Shown here piece after piece: positions 54,940 through 64,000 of a stretch of 64,000 nucleotides of DNA. The DNA is from Deltaproteobacteria bacterium (lineage in GTDB: Bacteria > Myxococcota > Kuafuiibacteriia > Kuafuiibacteriales > Kuafuiibacteriaceae): positions 62,001 to 126,000 of the forward strand of contig WYAZ01000191.1 in the NCBI GenBank assembly GCA_011526105.1. Direction: 5' to 3'. A program made the translations under genes and the position numbers. The notes below the pieces were generated by a model that worked only from the letters and a program-made list of their open reading frames with translations, did not search any database and was not told the origin of the DNA. How positions within the stretch are numbered: the first letter of the stretch is position 1; every line of letters begins with the position of its first letter.

Positions 54940-55188
54940 ATGAGTGGTGCGCTGAAACTCAGCTTGGCCACGTTCGTCAAGAACGAGCTGGCGCGCGGGC
55001 AACCGGAACTCGACGTCGAGAAGGACTCTCTGGTCGACAGCGGCGTCATCGACTCCGTCGGCATCATGAAGCTCGTCTCGTTCATCGAGAAGGAGCTGCA
55101 CGTGAAGATCGGGGATGAGGACCTCCTGCCGGAGAACTTCGAGACCCTCTCGGACATCGTGAAGCTGGTCGAGTCCAAGCGAGCCTAG
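54940..55188 (+). CDS. Stand-alone acyl/peptidyl carrier protein
   Basis: The 82-aa four-helix carrier has the phosphopantetheine attachment motif VDSGVIDSVGIMKLV, with the modified Ser at residue 39 (DS-V-G). It lies in an operon with an acyl-CoA dehydrogenase-like gene 2 bp downstream and an adenylation enzyme beyond, so it probably carries an aminoacyl thioester loaded by the latter. A fatty-acid ACP role is unlikely because no fab genes are nearby. Confidence 0.9.
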   Translation: MSGALKLSLATFVKNELARGQPELDVEKDSLVDSGVIDSVGIMKLVSFIEKELHVKIGDEDLLPENFETLSDIVKLVESKRA

Positions 55189-55189
55189 C

Positions 55190-56344
55190 GTGGACTTCTC
55201 GCTCACCGAGGACCAGCAGGTCTTTCGCACCCAGATCATCGACTTCGCGCGAAAGCGTCTGAACGCCGGCGTCATCGAGCGCGACGAAGCGGCAGCCTTC
55301 GACCGAGATGGCTGGCAGGCCTGCGCCGAGATGGGCCTCCTCGGTCTGCCGGTGCCCGAGGTGTACGGCGGACTCGGCCTCGACGTGACCAGCTCCATGC
55401 TCGCCATGGAAGCGCTCGGCTACGGCGCGCACGATCAAGGGCTGCCCTTCGCGATCAACACGCAGCTGTGGACCTGTGAGGTCCCCATCCTCACCTTTGG
55501 GACCGAGGCACAAAAGGCGCACTACCTCCCGCGCCTGGTCACCGGCGAGATCGTCGGCGGCCACGCCAGCTCGGAGCCCAACGCCGGCTCCGACGTCTTC
55601 TCCATGGCCACTCGGGCCGAGAAGCTCGACGACGACACCTGGAAGCTCTCCGGCACCAAGACCTTCGTGTCCAACGGCCCCATCGCGGACGTCCTCATCG
55701 TCTTCGCCAAGACCAGCCAGGCGCGCGGATTCGGGGCCGGCATCACCGCGTTCCTCATCGAACCCAAGACCACCGCCGGCGTCACCGTGAGCCCGCCCAT
55801 CCACAAGATGGGGCTTCGGAGCTCCCCCATGGGCGAGCTCGCACTGGATGAGGTCTTGGTCCAAGACAGCCAGCGCCTCGGCAAGGTGGGTGCGGGGCAA
55901 GCCGTGTTCTCGAGTGAGATGGAGTGGGAACGCTCCTGCCTGTTTGCCTGTCACTTGGGCGCGATGGAGCGGCAGCTCGAAAAGTGCATCGAGCACGCCA
56001 AGGACCGAAAGCAGTTTGGGCAGACCATCGGGAGCTTTCAGGCGGTGTCGCATCGGATCGCCAACATGAAGCTGCGGATCGAGGTCGCACGCCCGCTCCT
56101 GTACAAGGTGGCGTGGCTCAAAGACCGGGGTGAACGCGCGGTTATGGAGGCTGCGATCGCAAAGCTCTATGTCTCCGAGGCCTACGTTCAGTCTTCGCTC
56201 GACGCGGTGGCCATCTTTGGGGGCTACGGATTCTGCACCGAGTACGAGGTGGAGCGCATGCTCAGAGACTCCGTGGGCAGCGTCCTTTACTCCGGCACCA
56301 GCGACATCCAAAGAAACCTCATCGCCCGGTTTCTCGGGCTCTGA
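55190..56344 (+). CDS. Acyl-CoA dehydrogenase-like flavoprotein, candidate aminoacyl-carrier-protein dehydrogenase
   Basis: The 384-aa FAD enzyme has the ACAD fold: the EPNAGSDV FAD/substrate loop, TKTFVSNGPIAD, DRKQFGQTIGSFQ and YSGTSDIQR. The usual catalytic Glu in the Y-E-G-T motif is replaced by Ser368, whereas Glu247 (EWERSC) aligns with the base of the isovaleryl-CoA dehydrogenase type. That shift is also seen in dehydrogenases of carrier-bound proline. The GTG start is 1 bp after the carrier gene stop. It should oxidise the Calpha-Cbeta bond of the amino acid held on the carrier; substrate identity is inference. Confidence 0.9.
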   Translation: MDFSLTEDQQVFRTQIIDFARKRLNAGVIERDEAAAFDRDGWQACAEMGLLGLPVPEVYGGLGLDVTSSMLAMEALGYGAHDQGLPFAINTQLWTCEVPILTFGTEAQKAHYLPRLVTGEIVGGHASSEPNAGSDVFSMATRAEKLDDDTWKLSGTKTFVSNGPIADVLIVFAKTSQARGFGAGITAFLIEPKTTAGVTVSPPIHKMGLRSSPMGELALDEVLVQDSQRLGKVGAGQAVFSSEMEWERSCLFACHLGAMERQLEKCIEHAKDRKQFGQTIGSFQAVSHRIANMKLRIEVARPLLYKVAWLKDRGERAVMEAAIAKLYVSEAYVQSSLDAVAIFGGYGFCTEYEVERMLRDSVGSVLYSGTSDIQRNLIARFLGL

Positions 56345-56388
56345 GCCCCGAGCTTGTCGTGCCCTCGCGCTTTCGCTAGATCACTTCC

Positions 56389-57921
56389 ATGTCCGAAACG
56401 CTGCACGCGCTCGTCGAACGGGCCGCAGAACGGCATCCGGACCGACCGGCGGTCATCTCACCGGATGCGACGCTGAGCTACCGAGCCCTGTTGGATCTCA
56501 GCGCGCGATGGGCCGGCGCGCTCGCCGCCGCCGGGGTGCGGCCAGGAGACCGAGTCGGGCTCTACCAGCCCAAGTCACCCACCGGGGTGGCTCAGCTCAT
56601 CGGGATCCTCCGCGCGGGCGCGGCCTACGTGCCGGTCGATCCCAACGCCCCGCCCGATCGCGCCTTCCATGTATTCGATCACGCCGAGGTCGTCGCCGTC
56701 CTCGCCGCCGGGCGTCCGAGGGATGCGCTGCTCGCGCGCGGGGCCGAGCTCGGCCGACCCGCCCCCGCCCCGCCCGATCCGGAGTTGGTGGCCCAAAACG
56801 GTCTCAGCGCGCCAGCACTTGCGCTCGCGGGGGATGAGCTCGCGTACATCCTGTACACGAGCGGGAGCACCGGCGCGCCCAAAGGGGTCGCGATCACCCA
56901 CGCGCAGTCTCTCGCCTTCGTCCATGCGGCCACTCCCGTGTTCGAAGCGACGGAGCAGGACGTGTTCTGCTCGCACGCCCCCTTCAACTTCGATCTCTCG
57001 ATCATCGACCTTTTCTGCGCCTTCTCCGCCGGGGCCGCGGTGAGCCTCATCCCCGAGAAGTGGCTCTCCTTTCCGGCCAAGATCTCTTCTTGGATCGAGG
57101 ACAGCGGCATCACGGTCTGGAACTCGGTCCCGTCGGCGCTCATTCAGCTCACCGCGCGCGGCGCGCTCGAGAAGCGAAACCTCGAACACCTCCGGCTCAT
57201 CATGTTCGCCGGCGAGCCGTACCCGGTGAAGCAGCTCCGTCGGCTCGTCGCCGCCTTTCCGAAGGCCACCCTCATGAACGTGTACGGCCAGACCGAGGCA
57301 AATTCCTCGACCTACTACGTGGCGTGCGAGCTCCCGGAAGAGGACGCCGCGGTCCTCCCCATCGGTCAGACCTTCCCCGGCTATCGTGTGCTGGTGCTCG
57401 GCGACGACGGCGCCGAGATCACGGCGGACGGAGCGGAAGGTGAGCTCTACGTATGCGGGGGCGCCGTCGCCTGCGGCTACTACAAGGACCCCGAGCGGAC
57501 GAGCAAGGCCTTCGTGCTCCACCCTTTGCGTCCCGAGTCGGGGGAGATCGTCTACAAGACGGGTGATCGAGTCACCTTCGATCGCGAAGGCGACCTCGTC
57601 TTTCGCGGCCGACAAGACGCCGCGGTCAAAGTCCGCGGGTTCCGCGTCGAGCTGCAGGAACTCGAAACGCAAGCCTCGGCGGTACCGGGGGTCGACGAGG
57701 CCGCGGTCATCGCGGTGCCGCACGAAGCCGAGGGCCATCAGCTCCATCTGTTTGTCTCGAGCGGCGAAGACGCCGATGCCCTCCGCCCTGCCCTCGAGAA
57801 GCGCATCACCGAAAAGCTGCCTCCTTACATGCGGCCGGCGTCCATCACGGTTCAGCAGGCTGCGCTACCCAAGACCGGCACCGGCAAGATCGACAAGCAT
57901 CGTCTTTCGCCGCCACCCTGA
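56389..57921 (+). CDS. Stand-alone amino-acid adenylation enzyme (NRPS A-domain type)
   Basis: The 510-aa ANL-superfamily protein has core motifs A3 LYTSGSTGAPKG, A4 FNFDLS, A5 NVYGQTEAN, A8 VKVRGFRVELQELE and A10 PKTGTGKIDKH. It loads an amino acid onto a carrier via an adenylate. Aligning by eye to the GrsA pocket gives D, L, I, N, M, A, V, S, S, K, keeping the alpha-amino-binding Asp and the final Lys; the pocket is unlike any code I know. It is close in layout to DltA and proline-loading PltF/RedM enzymes. It has no condensation or thioesterase domains. Confidence 0.9.
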   Translation: MSETLHALVERAAERHPDRPAVISPDATLSYRALLDLSARWAGALAAAGVRPGDRVGLYQPKSPTGVAQLIGILRAGAAYVPVDPNAPPDRAFHVFDHAEVVAVLAAGRPRDALLARGAELGRPAPAPPDPELVAQNGLSAPALALAGDELAYILYTSGSTGAPKGVAITHAQSLAFVHAATPVFEATEQDVFCSHAPFNFDLSIIDLFCAFSAGAAVSLIPEKWLSFPAKISSWIEDSGITVWNSVPSALIQLTARGALEKRNLEHLRLIMFAGEPYPVKQLRRLVAAFPKATLMNVYGQTEANSSTYYVACELPEEDAAVLPIGQTFPGYRVLVLGDDGAEITADGAEGELYVCGGAVACGYYKDPERTSKAFVLHPLRPESGEIVYKTGDRVTFDREGDLVFRGRQDAAVKVRGFRVELQELETQASAVPGVDEAAVIAVPHEAEGHQLHLFVSSGEDADALRPALEKRITEKLPPYMRPASITVQQAALPKTGTGKIDKHRLSPPP

Positions 57922-57931
57922 GGCCATTGGC

Positions 57932-59185
57932 GTGGGCACGCAGCGTCAGATCATCCACGTGGACATGGACGCGTTTTACGCCTCCGTCGAGGAACGGGAC
58001 GACCCGAGCTTGCGCGGCAAGCCGCTCATCGTCGGCGGCGACCGGCGACGGGGCGTCGTGCTCGCGGCCTCGTACGCGGTACGTCCCTTCGGCGTGCGGA
58101 GCGCCATGCCGATGCGACGGGCGATGGAGCTCGCGCCGAACGCGGTGATCGTGCCCCCGCGTCCTGGAGCCTACGCAGAGGCGAGCGCCACGGTCTTCGA
58201 TATCTTCGCGCGATACACGCCGCTCATCGAGCCGCTCTCTTTGGACGAGGCCTTCATGGACGTCACCGCTTCGGTCGAGCTCTTTGGTTCCGCGAGCGAG
58301 ATGGCTCGCCAGATCCGCGCCGCCATCCTGAGCGAGGTGCATCTACCTGCCTCGGCGGGCATCGCGAAGAACAAGCTCATCGCCAAGATCGCCTCGGACT
58401 CCGCCAAGCCGAACGGGCAGCTCGAGATCCCGGCGGAGGACAGCGAGCGGTTCCTGGCGCCGCTGCCGATCGGACGGCTCTTCGGGGTCGGCCCCAAGCT
58501 CGAGACCCGCCTGCGTGCGCTCGGCATTCAGACGCTCGGCGACCTCACCCGCCGCAGCCCCGAGAGCGTCGAGGTGCTGCTCGGCGAGGGCGGGCGCGAG
58601 CTTCATGCGCGAGCGCGGGGCGAGGACGACCGACCGGTGCAGCCTGATCGTGCCGCCAAGAGCATCGGGGCCGAGGACACCTTCGCCAGGGACCTGCGCG
58701 GGGTGGAGGCGCTCCATCCGCACCTGCACGCCCAGGCCTTGCGTGTCGCCCGACGCCTGCGCCGCGCCGGGCTCTCGGCGCGCGTCGTCGCGCTCAAGGT
58801 CAAGAGTGCGGACTTCCGTACCCTGACGCGGCGTCGGACCTTGCCGGAGGCCACCGACGACGGCCAGGTGATCTTTCGCGTAGTCACCGAGCTTCTAGCA
58901 GCGCTCGCTCCGACCTATGCGGTGCGCCTCGTCGGTGTCCAGCTGGCCGGCCTCGAGCACACCGCGCAGCAGCTCTCCATCTTCGAGGCGAAGAACGAGA
59001 AAAGCCGACGACTCAACCAAACTCTGGATGAGATCGCCTTCAGGTTTGGTGTCGCCGCCATCTCCACCGCCGACCTCGGAACGCCCCGGGCGGGGTGGGA
59101 TGAGAGCCAGGATGAGGCCCGGCGCCGCATGGGGGCGGCGCAGACCGACGTAACCCCGCCCACTGGGTCCAAGAAACCGCGCTGA
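57932..59185 (+). CDS. dinB: DNA polymerase IV (Y-family)
   Basis: The 417-aa translesion polymerase has the catalytic acidic motifs IIHVDMDAFYASVEE and PLSLDEAFMDVT, with SAGIAKNKLIAKIAS and the little-finger domain. GTG 57932 gives the canonical short N-terminus; it lies 10 bp after the adenylation gene, so the two may be co-transcribed. A predicted terminator follows. No beta-clamp motif at the extreme C-terminus was identified with confidence. Confidence 0.93.
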   Translation: MGTQRQIIHVDMDAFYASVEERDDPSLRGKPLIVGGDRRRGVVLAASYAVRPFGVRSAMPMRRAMELAPNAVIVPPRPGAYAEASATVFDIFARYTPLIEPLSLDEAFMDVTASVELFGSASEMARQIRAAILSEVHLPASAGIAKNKLIAKIASDSAKPNGQLEIPAEDSERFLAPLPIGRLFGVGPKLETRLRALGIQTLGDLTRRSPESVEVLLGEGGRELHARARGEDDRPVQPDRAAKSIGAEDTFARDLRGVEALHPHLHAQALRVARRLRRAGLSARVVALKVKSADFRTLTRRRTLPEATDDGQVIFRVVTELLAALAPTYAVRLVGVQLAGLEHTAQQLSIFEAKNEKSRRLNQTLDEIAFRFGVAAISTADLGTPRAGWDESQDEARRRMGAAQTDVTPPTGSKKPR

Positions 59186-59186
59186 A

Positions 59187-59219
59187 GCGTCCACCCCTGC
59201 CTGGACGCCGGGGCTTTTC
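59187..59219 (+). terminator. Putative intrinsic terminator after dinB
   Basis: GCGTCC (59187-59192) and GGACGC (59203-59208) form a 6-bp stem with a 10-nt loop, followed by CGGGGC and four T residues. It begins 1 bp after the dinB stop and precedes the separate gene at 59237. The T-run is short. Confidence 0.45.
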
Positions 59220-59236
59220 GTGCCTATGGCTCGGGA

Positions 59237-59740
59237 ATGCGCCGTTCGGTCACCATGGGAGCCATCTTTCTGCTCTTCGCCCTGAGTGCGCTGCGTGTGT
59301 TTCAGGTGTGGGACGATCTCCCGCCGAACATGGCTTCTCACTTTGGCGCGAGCGGAGACCCCAACGGGTTCATGGGTCGTGACAACTTCTTCGTGTTCTA
59401 CGCGACGATCACGGGCTTCGTCACCGCGCTGCTCCTCGGCATCCCGCTGCTCATTCAGCACGCTCCGCCGGGAACCACAAACCTCCCTCAGCTATCGGAG
59501 AGCGCCTCCCGCGCGACGCGCGACGCCGCTATCCACAGGATCGGCGGCGCGTTTCACAGCTACTCGCTGGTCACCGTCCTCTTTGCGCTTGGGGTGCTCG
59601 AGCTGGTGGTCCGAGCGAACCTGAGCCGTCGCGGCCTCGACAACGGCCCCTTCTTCCTCATGCTCGGGGGCTACATGCTGTTCAATCTCGTCTGGACGGT
59701 GTGGCTCATCACGCGACTGGCGAAGCCCACGCCCGCCTGA
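59237..59740 (+). CDS. DUF1648-type four-span membrane protein
   Basis: The 167-aa protein has the DUF1648 N-terminal segment: a first span (GAIFLLFALSALRVFQVW), then LPPNMASHFGASGDPNGFMG, which fits the family pattern of a short loop with P and HF-x-x-x-G before the second span. Three further spans follow (TGFVTALLLGIPLLI, LVTVLFALGVLELVV and MLGGYMLFNLVWTVWLI). DUF1648 proteins are envelope proteins of unknown activity. The gene overlaps the 3' end of convergent comEC by 249 bp. Confidence 0.82.
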   Translation: MRRSVTMGAIFLLFALSALRVFQVWDDLPPNMASHFGASGDPNGFMGRDNFFVFYATITGFVTALLLGIPLLIQHAPPGTTNLPQLSESASRATRDAAIHRIGGAFHSYSLVTVLFALGVLELVVRANLSRRGLDNGPFFLMLGGYMLFNLVWTVWLITRLAKPTPA

Positions 59741-62152
59741 GCTCACCGATTCGAGCGAGGGCACACGTGAGCTCGAGAAAGACGACCATTCGAGGCGCTC
59801 ACCATCCGTCACGAGTCGGATGAGCCCGTGTACATCCGTACGAAGACACTCGATGTCTCGCGCCCGCAGGCGCTCCATCACCTCTTTGTGCGGAAAGCCG
59901 AAGCCGTTGCCACGGCCGAGCGAGAGCACCACATGGCTCGGCTTCACCGCGTCGAGGAAGCGATCGGAGGACGACGTGCGACTCCCGTGGTGGCCTGCCT
60001 TGAGCACATCCGATGCGAGCCACGCGCCCTGGCGTTCAACGAGCGCGGCCTCTGCCGCCACCTCCGCGTCTCCGGTGATCAGGATCCGGCGCCGCCCGAT
60101 CGCAATCGACAGCACCAAGGAGCCGTCGTTCACGATGGGCGCAACAGCCTCGTTCGGGGCGGGACCGAGCAGGCGCACCTCGGCGGCACCGAATCTCCAG
60201 GGCGGAGCGTCCGCATCAACGACCTGGTTCGGAAGCACCCGAATCGCGTCGATGAGCGCCGCCGAAGCCTCGCGTGTATCCCCATTCCACAGAACCTCAC
60301 GGATGGGGAACTCGCGCGCGAGCGCCGAGAGCCCGCCGATGTGATCGGCGTGAGGGTGCGTGAGCACGACCTTGTCGATCGCCCGTATCCCCAAGCGACG
60401 GAGGTGCGGCGCGATCACACGTTCCGCCGCGCCTGGACCATCGCGCCCCGGGGGGCCCACGTCGATGAGCCAGACCACCCCACCCGGCAACTCCACCACC
60501 GTGGCGTCCCCCTGCCCGACCGGGAGGAAGGTGAACTCGACCTCCGCTCGCCATACCCGCTCGAGCCGCTGCTCCGCCCCGATGATGAAGAGGGCCATGA
60601 TCGCCGAGAAGAAGGCCCGCCTTCGCCACGGCGCAGGCAGCGCGATCGCGTAGATGCCGAGGTACGCGAGCCCGACTTCGACGATGGAGGGGGTGGAGAG
60701 GCGGATTGAGGCCCAAGGGAGCGCCTGCGCGCCTTCGGCGAGGGCGATGAGCACTTCGGCCGAGCCATGCGCGAGTGTGAGCAGGGGCGCCGCCGCGGCT
60801 TCGAACCACGGCGCGACGGCGCCACCGAGCAGCGACAGCGGAACGAGCACAAACGATCCGAGCGGCGCGGCCGGTACGTTGACCAAGAGTCCGACGAGCG
60901 AGATGCGCTGAAAGTAGAAGGCTACGAGCGGGGCGGTGCCCAGGGTTGCGGCGAAGCTCGCCAAGCTGATCTCGATCGGATGGCGCCACCACCACGGCCG
61001 GCGGTGAAGCTCGGGCGCGAGCCGATCGCGGAGGGGAGTGAAGAGCAGGAACAAGGCCACGACCGCGGCGAAGGAGAGCTGAAAGGAGACGTCGTAGAGC
61101 GAGAGGGGATCGATGCTCAGCATCAGCACGACCGCGAGGGCGAGGATGCTCAGAGGGTCGGGTCTTCGGCGGAGAAGCGTCACGACGAGCAACGCCCCCA
61201 TCATGAACGCGGCCCGTACCGCGCTCGCAGATAGACCGACCAGGAACGTGTAGACGACGACGAGCGGGAGCGCGCCCAGCGCCGCAGCTCGTGCCGCCCC
61301 TGGCCCCAGAGACACCCAGGTCGAGCGACGGAGCAGCGCCGCGAGACCGACCACAAACAGACCCGCGACGATCGCCAGGTTCAGTCCGCTGACCGCGAGC
61401 AGATGCGATAGACCGCTCTCCGCGAAGGCCGTCTCTAGCGCCGGAGGGATGCCGCTTCGGTCTCCGGTCGCGAACGCGCGCACGACCGCGCCGGCGGAGC
61501 CCGGCAGCCGGGATTCGATGGCCGAATGCAGGGCAGAGCGCGTGCGCTCCATGCCGACAGCGAAGCCGGGCATCACCGCCCGCCCCACCCGGCGACAGTG
61601 CTCGTGCGCCTGGGCCCGAGCGAAGCCCACAATCCCGCGTCTCGCCTGGACCCGCTGGACCCTCTGCTCGCCTTCGTGCAGGGGGGGCCCGCTCGAGTGC
61701 GCCCGCACGAGCACGCGCACCTGATCCCCCGCCCAAGCGCAGGTCGAGCGCGGGGCGCCGCGGGTGGGCTCCTCCGCGCGAGGCAACACCACCCGCACGC
61801 GGCCACGCGCCGCACGCATCGGCCCCGGAGGCTCTGGGATCATCCCGAGCAGCTCGAGCGTGAGGACCTCGGAGGTCGGCCGAAGCTCCGGCGCCTCGAG
61901 CACCACACCCTCGAGCACGACCGGCGACTCCGCCCCTCGCACCCACGCCTGGTCGTCCCCGCTCGGCGGCGCGCGCACGACCGCGAGGAGCAGGCCAAGG
62001 CCGAAGAACACCGCGAGAGAACGTGCCCAGAGGGCGGACAGAGGAAGCAGAGCGAGCCCGAGCCAGGGGACGCCCGTTCCCAGCGCGACACCGAGCCCCT
62101 CGAGCAGCGCGGCCAGGACCAGCGGCCGGCGCCATCGACCACCCCGGTTCAC
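59492..62152 (-). CDS. comEC: ComEC/Rec2 DNA-uptake channel protein
   Basis: The 886-aa protein combines the competence membrane domain (DRSGIPPALETAFAESGLSH, then LLAVSGLNLAIVAGLFVVGL) with a metallo-beta-lactamase C-terminal domain (LTHPHADHIGGLSAL, then LKAGHHGSRTSSSD). It should form the inner-membrane channel for transforming DNA. The GTG start is 62152. After LIRLVTDGERLEWSS the frame continues for about 105 residues of charged, repeat-free sequence overlapping the convergent gene; the family normally ends at that point. This looks like loss of a stop or a sequence frameshift. Confidence 0.88.
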   Translation of the reverse strand: MNRGGRWRRPLVLAALLEGLGVALGTGVPWLGLALLPLSALWARSLAVFFGLGLLLAVVRAPPSGDDQAWVRGAESPVVLEGVVLEAPELRPTSEVLTLELLGMIPEPPGPMRAARGRVRVVLPRAEEPTRGAPRSTCAWAGDQVRVLVRAHSSGPPLHEGEQRVQRVQARRGIVGFARAQAHEHCRRVGRAVMPGFAVGMERTRSALHSAIESRLPGSAGAVVRAFATGDRSGIPPALETAFAESGLSHLLAVSGLNLAIVAGLFVVGLAALLRRSTWVSLGPGAARAAALGALPLVVVYTFLVGLSASAVRAAFMMGALLVVTLLRRRPDPLSILALAVVLMLSIDPLSLYDVSFQLSFAAVVALFLLFTPLRDRLAPELHRRPWWWRHPIEISLASFAATLGTAPLVAFYFQRISLVGLLVNVPAAPLGSFVLVPLSLLGGAVAPWFEAAAAPLLTLAHGSAEVLIALAEGAQALPWASIRLSTPSIVEVGLAYLGIYAIALPAPWRRRAFFSAIMALFIIGAEQRLERVWRAEVEFTFLPVGQGDATVVELPGGVVWLIDVGPPGRDGPGAAERVIAPHLRRLGIRAIDKVVLTHPHADHIGGLSALAREFPIREVLWNGDTREASAALIDAIRVLPNQVVDADAPPWRFGAAEVRLLGPAPNEAVAPIVNDGSLVLSIAIGRRRILITGDAEVAAEAALVERQGAWLASDVLKAGHHGSRTSSSDRFLDAVKPSHVVLSLGRGNGFGFPHKEVMERLRARDIECLRTDVHGLIRLVTDGERLEWSSFSSSRVPSLESVSSGGRGLRQSRDEPHRPDEIEQHVAPEHEEEGAVVEAATAQVRSDHQLEHPKRKEDGDQRVAVKRAADPVDSGVARRAGGALR

Positions 62153-62277
62153 CGCGTCAGCTTGCGGCCCTCACTCGGCGCGGTCGAACGGAAAAGGCCC
62201 TGGAAGCCCCGAAAATCCCTCAGGAAGCCCACCTGCAGCGTTGACCGGAATGAGCGGGTCTTGGTACGCCGCCCCAC

Positions 62278-64000
<1,723 letters not shown>

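Noticed and set aside
54940-57921. Naming the cassette a prodigiosin, pyoluteorin or anatoxin cluster
   Set aside because: No PKS, halogenase or condensation enzyme is present and the adenylation pocket differs from the known proline code, so only the general chemistry is claimed.

Overview
The window is a high-GC chromosome segment from a Gram-negative bacterium that looks like a deltaproteobacterium in the broad sense, most likely Myxococcota. The reasons are two large membrane-tethered Ser/Thr protein kinases with accessory C-termini (one ending in a PEGA domain), several Cys-rich lipoproteins, c-type multiheme cytochromes, a response regulator with a long Ala/Pro-rich linker, and many GTG/TTG starts. 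This is inferred from family content; there is no rRNA gene in the window. No transposase, integrase, phage gene or CRISPR array was recognised.

Layout. 1-6435: cytochrome c maturation genes (CcmA, CcmB, CcmC, CcmD-like and a further tiny membrane protein), an amidase, and on the opposite strand a tetraheme cytochrome with a ResB-like protein. 6534-13550: coaE, an extended SDR, a rhomboid protease, a beta-barrel protein overlapping a 13-heme cytochrome gene (a candidate outer-membrane electron conduit), and an Xaa-Pro aminopeptidase. 13551-17132: a decayed stretch with a scrambled transketolase fragment, a polysaccharide-deacetylase fragment, small Cys-rich lipoproteins and secreted proteins of unknown role. 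17133-26665: accessory genes: an HNH protein with an internal duplication, an AAA/PD-(D/E)xK ATPase, full-length transketolase, a HipBA-type pair, and two divergent secreted proteins separated by a 14-G tract. 26783-37192: a phytase-like lipoprotein, tRNA-Arg(TCG), a kinase, a MATE exporter, leuS, purA and two peptide-type ABC permeases. 37305-48791: PEGA protein, lipoprotein, kinase, solute-binding protein, EF-hand protein, response regulator, rsmI, yraN, an acyltransferase, fis and a class-I glutamine-amidotransferase-like hydrolase.

48795-57921 is the most interesting part. Two tight operons diverge near 53.1 kb. The leftward one encodes a class-III aminotransferase, a radical SAM enzyme with a probable cobalamin-binding domain, and a DprE1-like FAD oxidase. 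The rightward one encodes a GT-C-like membrane protein, a stand-alone acyl carrier protein, an acyl-CoA-dehydrogenase-like flavoprotein and a stand-alone adenylation enzyme, followed by dinB. The adenylation enzyme, carrier and dehydrogenase match the cassette known to desaturate carrier-bound proline in pyrrole and anatoxin pathways, here without a PKS/NRPS core and paired with cell-envelope-type genes. I read it as a candidate undescribed small pathway that activates and oxidises an amino acid and may attach it to a lipid or surface glycan.

57932-64000: DNA polymerase IV, a DUF1648-type membrane protein convergent with and overlapping comEC, a parvulin-type isomerase lipoprotein, and the 5' part of gltX, which runs off the window.
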